5,067 nt of DNA from Bacillota bacterium (GTDB taxonomy: Bacteria > Bacillota > Clostridia > Oscillospirales > Oscillospiraceae). The notes beneath the pieces were generated by a model. The model worked only from the letters and a program-made list of their open reading frames with translations. It had not been told where the DNA came from and made no database searches. Position numbers and translations under genes: made by a program. This document shows positions 1 to 5,042 of the stretch, piece after piece (within the stretch, counting starts at the first letter, position 1; each line of letters begins with the position of its first letter). The DNA is taken from contig JAKOSQ010000260.1 of NCBI GenBank assembly GCA_029777215.1, positions 1 to 5,067 of the forward strand, given 5' to 3'.

Positions 1-29
1 TTTATGTATATGCATTTACTTACACCCTT

Positions 30-326
30 ATGGCGGAAAAGCCGCGAACTCCGATAGAAAAGCTCAGCAAATTCCGGTTTATACCCACTGCCGCTTTTGC
101 GATCATGATCGTGATCAATCTGGCTGCTTTCCATCTGCCGTACAGTCTCTTTTCCCTGCTCCGCAATGTTTCGGAGCTTTTCGCCCTGCTGCTCACCACG
201 CGCTGGCTGCAGCCCCGCGATGAAGCCTCCGACCCGTTTGCCGATCCCGTCGAAACCGGCAGCTTCCGCGACTATCTCGCCGGCGGCGGAAAAAGCAGCT
301 CATTATGTCGCTGTGTGCCGCTCTGA
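30..326 (+). CDS. Small membrane protein, probable N-terminal part of a frameshifted gene
   Basis: The 98-residue frame has a charged N-terminus (residues 1-16), a hydrophobic segment at about 18-44 that could span the membrane, a second hydrophobic stretch at 48-60, and an acidic tail. I do not recognise the family. Codons are G/C-ending and natural-looking up to the GGC GGC GGA AAA at 282-293. After that come AGC AGC TCA TTA TGT and a stop at 324-326, which look non-coding. The -1 frame becomes the coding-like one exactly there and runs on to 757. I infer that residues 1-88 are the N-terminal part of a roughly 242-residue protein completed by the 305-757 frame. No SD sequence is visible before ATG 30. 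The frame is also open back to the window edge, so the true start could lie upstream. The first 29 bases are AT-rich and look intergenic. A genuine stand-alone 98-residue protein is possible but less likely. Confidence 0.5.
   Translation: MAEKPRTPIEKLSKFRFIPTAAFAIMIVINLAAFHLPYSLFSLLRNVSELFALLLTTRWLQPRDEASDPFADPVETGSFRDYLAGGGKSSSLCRCVPL
288..296 (+). other. Frame-change site in an A5 run (mutation, assembly error or -1 slip)
   Basis: The zero frame reads GGA AAA AGC over 288-296, with five A residues at 290-294. A -1 slip of the Lys tRNA from 291-293 to 290-292 keeps AAA pairing, and the next codon becomes AAG. One extra A would give the same joined protein: Gly-Gly-Lys-Lys-Gln-Leu-Ile-Met. 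The site is not a classic A AAA AAG heptamer. I saw no SD-like stimulator at the usual distance upstream and no clear stem just downstream, so a mutation or a missed base in the homopolymer is at least as likely as programmed slippage. Confidence 0.5.
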
Positions 327-757
327 TTCTGACGGTATCGCTCCAGACGCTTTCCAGCGCCCGTATTGCATCGCTGCACAGCTCGAGCAATTCGAGCTCC
401 GGCTCCGGCAGCTCCAGCTACAGCTCCGGCTCCGGCAGCAGCTCCAGCGGCTCCAGCTACAGCTCAGGCTCGGGCAGCAGCTCCGGCAGCTCCGACTACG
501 AGACAAGTGACGGCTACCCGACGCCGCGTCCCGGTGAGAGCACCTCCGACTACATCAAACGTGCAGACCCCGATCTCTACGATTCCATGCAGGACCAATA
601 CGACGTGGCCACTGGCGGCAGCTCTTCGGATTACGACACGGACTACGACTATGCCACGCCGAAGGCCGGCGAGAGCGCCTCCGACTATATCAAGCGCGCA
701 GATCCTGATCTCTACGATTCCATGCAGGACCGGTACGACGCGGTCACCGGAAAATAA
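305..757 (+). CDS. Ser/Gly-linker protein with two 45-residue acidic repeats, probable C-terminal part of the frameshifted gene
   Basis: As drawn from ATG 305 this is 150 residues: a hydrophobic segment (residues 1-24) that could be a membrane anchor or signal peptide, a low-complexity Ser/Gly/Tyr linker (26-62), and two tandem repeats (63-105 and 108-150). The repeats share the cores SDYIKRADPDLYDSMQD and TP..GES. There is no well-placed SD before ATG 305. Coding-like codons continue upstream of it (AAG CAG CTC ATT), placing Lys-Lys-Gln before the hydrophobic segment. That is the usual positive-inside flank, so translation more likely enters from the 30-326 frame than starts here. I infer that the linker and repeats are exposed on the outer face of the membrane, but topology cannot be fixed from sequence alone. 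I do not recognise the repeat family and give no function. A terminator follows 26 bases after the stop. Confidence 0.6.
   Translation: MSLCAALILTVSLQTLSSARIASLHSSSNSSSGSGSSSYSSGSGSSSSGSSYSSGSGSSSGSSDYETSDGYPTPRPGESTSDYIKRADPDLYDSMQDQYDVATGGSSSDYDTDYDYATPKAGESASDYIKRADPDLYDSMQDRYDAVTGK
491..754 (+). repeat. Tandem 135-bp repeat coding two acidic/Tyr-rich units
   Basis: The two units (491-619 and 626-754) are offset by exactly 135 bases, or 45 codons. The core SDYIKRADPDLYDSMQD is identical in both copies, although several of its codons differ at the third base (TAC/TAT, AAA/AAG, CGT/CGC, GAC/GAT, CCC/CCT). A 25-base stretch is identical (572-596 and 707-731). Silent divergence with a fixed protein core points to an old duplication held by selection rather than a fresh slippage event. 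Confidence 0.85.
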
Positions 758-783
758 CACCCCGTCCCTGCCACAGTTCCTGT

Positions 784-818
784 CCGCCGGCGCCGCCGAG
801 GCGCCGGCGGCTTTTTTT
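784..818 (+). terminator. Intrinsic terminator after the repeat-protein gene
   Basis: A perfect 11-bp G/C stem (CCGCCGGCGCC at 784-794 with 800-810) has a five-base loop GCCGA. One C and then seven T residues (812-818) follow. It lies 26 bases after the stop at 757 and separates this gene from the promoter at 852. Confidence 0.93.
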
Positions 819-851
819 GCCGCCGCGGTTCGCCATTTTTCAGAAAGCGGC

Positions 852-879
852 TTGACGAAAAATTGGAATGGCGTATAAT
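852..879 (+). promoter_or_regulatory. Sigma-A-type promoter for the permease-kinase unit
   Basis: TTGACG (852-857) and a perfect TATAAT (874-879) are 16 bases apart, within an AT-rich patch of otherwise GC-rich DNA. The start of transcription is expected near 886, giving a leader of about 115 bases before ATG 1000. It lies directly downstream of the 784-818 terminator, as expected for a new transcription unit. Confidence 0.85.
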
Positions 880-898
880 AAATATGTATAAACTGTGT

Positions 899-918
899 CC
901 TGCCGCCGCGGCGGCAGG
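899..918 (+). promoter_or_regulatory. Perfect 20-base palindrome in the leader
   Basis: CCTGCCGCC (899-907), GC, GGCGGCAGG (910-918) form a perfect dyad. It begins about 13 bases after the expected transcription start. It could be an operator site for a dimeric repressor, or an RNA hairpin at the 5' end of the message that stabilises it. There is no T-run after it, so it is not a terminator. Its role is inferred from position only. Confidence 0.5.
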
Positions 919-927
919 AACGGCAGC

Positions 928-971
928 GGCGCGCGGCCCTGCGGCAGATCCGGAAGGACCGGACCCGCGCC
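928..971 (+). promoter_or_regulatory. Second structured element in the permease leader
   Basis: GGCGCG (928-933) can pair with CGCGCC (966-971). Inside this, TCCGG (949-953) pairs with CCGGA (959-963) around the loop AAGGA. The structure ends about 20 bases before the SD sequence at 991-995. I recognise no known riboswitch. In GC-rich DNA such pairings also arise by chance. Confidence 0.25.
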
Positions 972-999
972 AAATCACTGCACAGAATTGAGGAGTAAA

Positions 1000-2373
1000 A
1001 TGTCAGCAGCACAAATCATTGCAGTCGTGATCTTTCTCGCGATGTTCGTGATGATCGTCATGGACAAGGTCGAGCGCCAGTACGTCACGCTCGTCAGCGG
1101 CGGTCTCGTGATCGCCATTGTGTTCGGCCTGTGCATGCACAGCACCGAGGCCATCATGAACACGCTCAATCTCAAGACCATCTTCACGCTGCCCTTCTGG
1201 TACGGTGAATCCGAGGGCGTCTCGGTCGGCATCAACTGGGCGACGATCATCTTCATCGCCGGCATGATGATCATGGTCGAGGGTCTCGGCAAGGCCGGCG
1301 TCTTCCGCTGGCTGTGCCTGTGGATTGCCAAAAAGGTCCACTACCACACCGTCCCCCTGCTCATCTGCTTCGGCACGATCTCGGCGCTTCTGGCGATGTT
1401 CATCGACAGCATCACCGTCATCCTCTTCCTCGCGGCCGTCACGGTCGAGCTCGCGCGGACACTGAAGTTCGACCCCGTCCCGATGATCCTCACGGAGATT
1501 TTTTGCGCGAACCTCGGCGGCTCGGCGACGATGTGCGGAGATCCCCCCAACATCATCATCGGCACCTCGCTGCACCTGTCGTTTTTCGACTTTCTGTCCA
1601 ACACGGGCGCGATTGCTGGCATCTGCTTCGTTTTCGCCATCATCTACTTCTACCTCTGCTTCCGCAAGGAGCTGCGCGAGAGCGAGGCTCTGCGCGACCC
1701 GGACACGGTTTACCCCAATCCCGAGGACGCGATCACAAACCACAAGGCCTTTATCGCCAACATCATCGTCTTCCTCTTCATCGTCTGCCTTCTCGTGACG
1801 CACGCGCAGACCGGCTTCTCGGTCGCGCTCATCGGCGTGATCGCAGCCTTCCTCACCGTGCTCACGGCGCTTGTCACAAGCGAGAAGGGCACCGCCCCCG
1901 GCATCATCAAGGGCATCGACTACAAGACCCTGCTGTTCTTCGTGGGCCTCTTCATCGTGGTCGGCGGGCTCGAGGAGACCGACATCCTCAAGGCGATCGC
2001 CAGCTTCATCGACAAGATGAGCGGCGGCAACGTCTACCTCATGGTCGCCATTGTCATCTGGGTCTCCGCGATCGCGAGCGCCTTCATCGACAACATTCCT
2101 TTCGCCGCGACGATGGTCCCCGTCATCCGCGACATGGCCGCCGCGATGCCGGGCGTGAACCTCAACCTCCTGGCCTGGACGCTGGCGCTGGGCGTTGACC
2201 TCGGCGGCAACGGCACCCCGATCGGCGCCTCTGCAAACGTCGTCGGCACCTCCATCGCCGCGAAGAACGGCCACTACATCACCTGGGGCAGATACTGCAA
2301 ATACTGCGCGCCTGCAACCGTCATGGTCACGCTCGTGTCCATGCTCTGCATCTATGCGCGCTACCTTGGCTAA
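1000..2373 (+). CDS. ArsB/NhaD/CitM-type ion permease (SLC13-like, ion transporter superfamily)
   Basis: This is a 457-residue polytopic membrane protein with about 11-12 hydrophobic segments, for example near 4-22, 29-46, 80-94, 117-146, 203-221, 248-266, 271-292, 309-323, 345-362 and 437-453. Family hallmarks occur twice, as expected for an inverted-repeat transporter: FIDSITV (134-140) with NLGGSATMCGDPPNIIIGT (171-189), and FIDNIPFAATMVPV (362-375) with DLGGNGTPIGASANVVGTS (400-418). This family moves arsenite, Na+ in exchange for H+, or di/tricarboxylates across the cytoplasmic membrane. I cannot choose the substrate from sequence. No arsenic-resistance gene is nearby, so I give no arsB symbol. 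ATG 1000 is chosen because AGGAG (991-995) precedes it and the hydrophobic N-terminus starts directly. The open frame reaches back to GTG 895, but that Arg/Gly-rich extension lies over the structured leader. A kinase-like gene follows 76 bases downstream. Confidence 0.9.
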   Translation: MSAAQIIAVVIFLAMFVMIVMDKVERQYVTLVSGGLVIAIVFGLCMHSTEAIMNTLNLKTIFTLPFWYGESEGVSVGINWATIIFIAGMMIMVEGLGKAGVFRWLCLWIAKKVHYHTVPLLICFGTISALLAMFIDSITVILFLAAVTVELARTLKFDPVPMILTEIFCANLGGSATMCGDPPNIIIGTSLHLSFFDFLSNTGAIAGICFVFAIIYFYLCFRKELRESEALRDPDTVYPNPEDAITNHKAFIANIIVFLFIVCLLVTHAQTGFSVALIGVIAAFLTVLTALVTSEKGTAPGIIKGIDYKTLLFFVGLFIVVGGLEETDILKAIASFIDKMSGGNVYLMVAIVIWVSAIASAFIDNIPFAATMVPVIRDMAAAMPGVNLNLLAWTLALGVDLGGNGTPIGASANVVGTSIAAKNGHYITWGRYCKYCAPATVMVTLVSMLCIYARYLG

Positions 2374-2404
2374 CAGCGAACCGGCCCTTTGACCGGCTGA
2401 ACGG

Positions 2405-2420
2405 CCCGCCCTCCGGCGGG
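2405..2420 (+). other. Intergenic hairpin without a T-run
   Basis: CCCGCC (2405-2410) pairs with GGCGGG (2415-2420) around CTCC. No T-run follows, so it should not stop transcription. It may mark a processing or mRNA-stability site between the two co-transcribed genes. Confidence 0.4.
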
Positions 2421-2434
2421 ACACCCGAATTAAA

Positions 2435-2440
2435 AGGAGG
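2435..2440 (+). promoter_or_regulatory. Strong ribosome binding site of the kinase-like gene
   Basis: A full AGGAGG core preceded by AAA lies nine bases before ATG 2450. It is much stronger than the permease site (AGGAG, four-base spacing) and fixes the start. Confidence 0.85.
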
Positions 2441-2449
2441 TTCGATCCT

Positions 2450-3028
2450 ATGGACAGACAGATCATCATTTCCATCGGGCGCGAGTACGGCAGCGGCGGT
2501 CACGAGATCGCACGCCGGCTCTCGCAGAAGCTCGGCATGCCGCTTCTGGACAGCACCCTCTTCCAGGCGGCGGCAGCCGATAGTCCCGAGCTCAAAAAAT
2601 ACGACGAGAAGGTCAAGAACGTCTGGTTCTCCCGCTCCGTCAGCGGTTACAGCAACTCCATCGAGGAGAATATCGCGCAGAAGGAATTCGATTTCATCCA
2701 GGAAAAGGCCGCAGCCGGCGAATCCTTCGTCGTTGTGGGCCGCTGCTCGGACTTCATTCTCCGCGACAATCCGAACCTTGTGAGCTGCTTCATCACCTCG
2801 GAGACAGCCGCGAAGCTCGAGCGCATTGAGACATATTACGGCGTCGAAAAGGGCAAAGCTGAAGCCGCGATGCACCGCAAGGACAAAGCCCGCGCCGAGT
2901 ACCACGACCAGCACTGCAAGACGAGCTGGGGCAAGGCCAGGAGCTACGACCTCACGATCGACTCGAGCCGCTTTGGCATCGACGGCACGGTGGAGCTCAT
3001 CTTCTCCGCCATTGCATTTGCAAAGTAA
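2450..3028 (+). CDS. Cytidylate-kinase-like family protein
   Basis: At 192 residues this matches the usual size of the cytidylate-kinase-like family (Cytidylate_kin2), which is common in Clostridia. The N-terminal strand IIISIG (5-10) leads into a phosphate-loop-like GREYGSGGHE (10-19), then a helix and LGMPLLD (28-34). A second core strand reads FVVVGRCSDFILRD (93-106). The lid-like region MHRKDKARAEYH (141-152) is basic. The C-terminus SWGKARSYDLTIDSS.FGIDG (159-179) is the family signature. In authentic P-loop kinases the Walker A lysine follows the glycines; here the position is His18, as often in this family, so CMP kinase activity should not be assumed and I give no cmk symbol. True substrates of the family are not known to me. 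Its 76-base spacing from the permease, without a terminator, suggests one message. Confidence 0.88.
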   Translation: MDRQIIISIGREYGSGGHEIARRLSQKLGMPLLDSTLFQAAAADSPELKKYDEKVKNVWFSRSVSGYSNSIEENIAQKEFDFIQEKAAAGESFVVVGRCSDFILRDNPNLVSCFITSETAAKLERIETYYGVEKGKAEAAMHRKDKARAEYHDQHCKTSWGKARSYDLTIDSSRFGIDGTVELIFSAIAFAK

Positions 3029-3041
3029 AACCTACATAAGC

Positions 3042-3076
3042 AAAAAGGCTGTCCGCTTTTGCGGACAGCCTTTTTT
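3042..3076. terminator. Bidirectional terminator between convergent genes
   Basis: A perfect 10-bp stem (GGCTGTCCGC at 3047-3056 with 3061-3070) has a TTTT loop and is flanked by A5 (3042-3046) and T6 (3071-3076). It has a U-run in both transcripts. It therefore ends the plus-strand permease-kinase unit (stop at 3028) and also the minus-strand gene that stops at 3112. Confidence 0.92.
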
Positions 3077-3111
3077 GCTGGCTGCCAAAGTTCTTGGGGC
3101 TTTTTTACAGG

Positions 3112-4290
3112 TCATTCTTCCGGCTCGGGCATCTCGTCCCGGTGCGAACCTTTCTCTCGCTCTGTCAGACGCTCCGCGCGGTGACGCTTTTTTTCCTCGC
3201 CGCGCAGGGCCTCGGCCGCCACGGCCTTCGCCCCGGCAACGCGGGCCTTCGTGCCGGCGGCAGCCGCTTCGGCGGTGCGGGCGACGGCCTCCGTGGTCGC
3301 CGCGGCCTTCTCCGCCGTGGCCCTGGCCTCGACCGCCTTCGCGGCGGCGGCCTTGGCTCCCGCCGTCCGGGCGACGGCGGACCTCGCGCGGGCAGCTTTG
3401 GCGGCAACGGCTTTCTTTTCCGCCGCGCGCGCCGCTGCCGTGCGCGCCTCCTCGGCCTTCTCCGCGGCGGCACGGGCCTCCGCCGCCTTTTCCAGTGCGG
3501 CGCGGACCTCCTCGCTGCGCGGCGGCTCACACGGGACCAGCGCCTGCTGCTCCTCGTCCCGCGCGCGCTCCTCGGCCTGCTGCGCCGCGGCGCGCGCAAG
3601 CGCCTCGCTGCGGTCGAGATATGCCGTCTGCCACTGGAGCTTTTCGAGCACGGGCGAGCTCACTTCGGCCAGCCGCTCACGGAAATACCGCTGGTTCTCC
3701 CCGATAAAGGCCGCGCTCTCCGCCGAATGCTGCAGACGGAAGTAGGCGCCGAGGTAGTCGAGATAGTATTTCCCGTCCGCGTCCCGCGCGAGCGAGTATT
3801 TCGAGAAGTTTTCTCCGCCGTCCCGGTCGTCGACGAGCATTTCAAGCAGCGCGTCGTCGACCAGCACCCGTGGGTAGACCGCCTCCGTCTCCTCCATGTC
3901 CGTCGCGCGCACGAGGGCGCTGCCCCAGACCATTACGTTGTCGATGAAGAGGTTGCCGACTGTCGCCGCACCGCGGAAGAGGTAATGGTACATCTCCAGC
4001 CCCACGATCTGGATGGCCGAGACCAGCATGAAGGCCGAGAGGATGCGGGAATAGTCCTTCGCGGGGTCCCCGGTCAGACGGCAGGCAATGATGATATTGT
4101 CCGAGAAAATTTTCATCTTACATTTTGGGAAGATGGCGTTGGAACTGTGCGCGCCCGAATCTTTCGCGACCTGCAGCAGCGAATGCATGCGGTTGAGCGA
4201 CTCGTCCTCCTCGGATTTAATGAGATGCTTTCCTGCCAGCAAATCAAGATAGGCGACGAAATGCGGTTGTGTCTCGTAGGCGGTACTCAT
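3112..4290 (-). CDS. Divergent nucleotide-cyclase-like domain protein with a long Ala-rich helical tail
   Basis: This 392-residue protein has two parts. Residues 11-180 follow the motif order of a class III nucleotidyl-cyclase palm domain: FVAYLDLL (11-18, Asp16 at the first metal position), KIFSDNIIIA (60-69, Asp64 in the hairpin where cyclases have GD), then RGAATVGNLF (106-115), VWGSALVRATDMEE (121-134) and YPRVLVDDALLEML (139-152), parallel to R-G-x-x-x-G, G-x-x-x-x-x-A-x-x-x-E and the following strand. I know similar bacterial proteins only as uncharacterised; activity is unproven. Residues 190-245 are helical and charged. Residues 259-365 are almost all Ala, Lys, Arg and Glu, with little Leu or Ile, so this is an alanine-rich helix rather than a classic leucine coiled coil. 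ATG 4290 is the only start between an in-frame stop (4318-4320) and the domain. A GGGAG lies 13 bases upstream, which is poorly spaced. No membrane segment is seen. Confidence 0.85.
   Translation of the reverse strand: MSTAYETQPHFVAYLDLLAGKHLIKSEEDESLNRMHSLLQVAKDSGAHSSNAIFPKCKMKIFSDNIIIACRLTGDPAKDYSRILSAFMLVSAIQIVGLEMYHYLFRGAATVGNLFIDNVMVWGSALVRATDMEETEAVYPRVLVDDALLEMLVDDRDGGENFSKYSLARDADGKYYLDYLGAYFRLQHSAESAAFIGENQRYFRERLAEVSSPVLEKLQWQTAYLDRSEALARAAAQQAEERARDEEQQALVPCEPPRSEEVRAALEKAAEARAAAEKAEEARTAAARAAEKKAVAAKAARARSAVARTAGAKAAAAKAVEARATAEKAAATTEAVARTAEAAAAGTKARVAGAKAVAAEALRGEEKKRHRAERLTEREKGSHRDEMPEPEE
3190..3516 (-). repeat. Low-complexity Ala/Lys/Arg/Glu coding tract
   Basis: This segment codes for residues 259-367 of the cyclase-like protein and is built from permutations of GCC, GCG, AAG, GAG and CGC codons. 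Local echoes such as EARAAAEKA, EARTAAARA and EARATAEKA occur (starting at residues 271, 281 and 321), but I find no single exact period. The composition creates long open shadow frames on the opposite strand, which I do not consider genes. Confidence 0.6.
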
Positions 4291-4323
4291 GAATTCTGGG
4301 CTTCTCCCTTCCTTGGTTCAGAT

Positions 4324-4356
4324 AAAACAGGACCGGCTTTTGCCGGCCCTGTTTTT
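4324..4356 (-). terminator. Terminator after the DUF6465-like gene
   Basis: In the minus-strand RNA, CAGGGCCGGC pairs with GCCGGTCCTG around AAAA and is followed by TTTTATC. The A/C position that mismatches in the plus RNA becomes a G-U pair in the minus RNA, so the structure favours the minus strand. It begins about 14 bases after the stop at 4370 and lies only about 34 bases before the next minus-strand start at 4290. Confidence 0.8.
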
Positions 4357-4369
4357 AGTTGCAATGTAC

Positions 4370-4852
4370 TCAGATGTCGATCTTGCCTTCCTTGCCGTTG
4401 ATGACGTAGTAGGCGGTATTCTCTTCGGGCTTGACATAGAGCTTGACGGAGCGGACCGTGCCCTTGTTGTTGGCCTTGTAATCCGCCCTGACTCGTTCGA
4501 TGAGCTCGTCGCAGACGATCTCCTTATCGCCATACTGGATGTAGACCATTGGCGTGACGGCGGAGACGGCCTCGCGGCCGGCTTCTTTGGCCTTGGCCTG
4601 GGCCATCTTCTGACCGGCCCTGGCCTTGTCGCCGGCGGCCTTGCCGGCTTCCTTGACCTTGTCCCCGGCGGCCTTGCCGGCTTCACGGGCCTTGTCGCCG
4701 ACGAGCTTCTGGCTTTCCTTCGCCTTTTCACCGACTGCCTTCACGGCAGGCTCGGCCTTTTTGGCGACCGCCTTGCCGGCCTTCGCAAAAGCATCGCCGA
4801 CAGGCTCGAGTTTTTCCTTGAGTTCATCCGGATTAATTTTCATATCTGCCAT
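4370..4852 (-). CDS. DUF6465-like protein with an N-terminal LEA-like 11-residue repeat array
   Basis: This is a 160-residue soluble protein. Residues 1-18 are a short charged leader. Residues 19-95 are seven 11-residue units in unbroken register, best seen as GDKAREAGKAA, GDKVKEAGKAA and GDKARAGQKMA (52-84). Residues 101-160 are a compact alpha/beta domain with MVYIQYGDKEIVCDELIERV, then VKLYVKPEENTAYYVING, which I recognise as the DUF6465 type from Clostridia. Function of that domain is unknown. The 11-mer array should form a charged amphipathic helix like LEA proteins or apolipoprotein and perilipin helices, so binding to membranes, polymers or proteins is possible but unproven. The start is set at ATG 4852 because AGGAG (4861-4865) lies eight bases before it. 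GTG 4861 overlaps that site and is rejected. No signal peptide is seen. A terminator follows the stop. Confidence 0.88.
   Translation of the reverse strand: MADMKINPDELKEKLEPVGDAFAKAGKAVAKKAEPAVKAVGEKAKESQKLVGDKAREAGKAAGDKVKEAGKAAGDKARAGQKMAQAKAKEAGREAVSAVTPMVYIQYGDKEIVCDELIERVRADYKANNKGTVRSVKLYVKPEENTAYYVINGKEGKIDI
4568..4798 (-). repeat. Seven tandem 33-bp units coding 11-residue repeats
   Basis: Units at residues 19-29, 30-40, 41-51, 52-62, 63-73, 74-84 and 85-95 keep one register with no insertion or deletion. Units four to six (4601-4699) are nearly identical in DNA and protein. The outer units have diverged but keep the Lys/Ala/Glu pattern. This pattern suggests recent duplication in the middle of an older array, so copy number may vary between strains. 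Confidence 0.8.
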
Positions 4853-4875
4853 GGGGGCCACTCCTTTTTATACTA

Positions 4876-4905
4876 ATAATATGAGGACCGAACGCAGTGT
4901 GTGAC
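4876..4905 (-). promoter_or_regulatory. Possible weak promoter of the DUF6465-like gene
   Basis: On the minus strand GTCACA (4900-4905) and TATTAT (4876-4881) are 18 bases apart, within an AT-rich patch upstream of the SD at 4861-4865. The -35 match is only four of six, and the implied leader is short (about 17 bases). The region is the natural place for a promoter, but the exact boxes are uncertain. Confidence 0.35.
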
Positions 4906-5017
4906 CGCGCCTGCGGGGAGCTTTTCTTTTTTCTCAATCATAGGCCATCATGCGCGGGAAAGCAATCCGAAATTCAATTTTTTCACAAAAATTTTTTTGT
5001 CCCGAAGCGGACAGCCG

Positions 5018-5042
5018 TTGCGCCGCGCGGTGGGCGGCGCAA
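5018..5042. other. Nine-base-pair hairpin in the right-hand intergenic region
   Basis: TTGCGCCGC (5018-5026) pairs perfectly with GCGGCGCAA (5034-5042) around a seven-base loop. Neither strand has a T-run directly after it, so it is not a standard terminator. The rest of 4906-5067 holds A/T tracts (4975-4998) and no credible gene. The hairpin could belong to the leader or terminator of a gene beyond the window. Confidence 0.4.

Noticed and set aside
895..999. N-terminal extension of the permease from GTG 895
   Set aside because: It begins almost at the predicted transcription start, is Arg/Gly-rich, lies over hairpins and has no SD. AGGAG at 991-995 points to ATG 1000.
1000..2373. Arsenic-resistance operon
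   Set aside because: The permease belongs to the superfamily that includes ArsB, but no arsR, arsC, arsA or arsD is in the window and the motifs do not fix the substrate.
1003..2475. 490-residue open frame on the minus strand opposite the permease
   Set aside because: It is very rich in Asp, Glu, Arg and His with no hydrophobic core, as expected for the antisense of a GC-rich membrane-protein gene. The plus frame has clear family motifs.
3094..4401. 435-residue open frame on the plus strand opposite the cyclase-like gene
   Set aside because: It consists of Gly/Arg/Leu-rich low complexity mirroring the Ala/Lys/Glu codons of the minus strand, has no SD, and crosses two terminator regions.
3112..4852. 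Cyclic-nucleotide anti-phage system made of the two minus-strand genes
   Set aside because: The cyclase-like protein has no adjacent effector such as a membrane, nuclease or sensor-domain protein. The DUF6465-like neighbour is separated by a terminator and has no known effector domain.
4853..4861. GTG 4861 as the start of the DUF6465-like gene
   Set aside because: The GTG overlaps the last G of the AGGAG site. ATG 4852 has correct eight-base spacing.
5007..5016. GCGGACAGCC repeated from the terminator stem at 3061-3070
   Set aside because: A single shared 10-mer without flanking similarity is most likely chance in GC-rich DNA. It is not evidence of a mobile-element end or attachment site.
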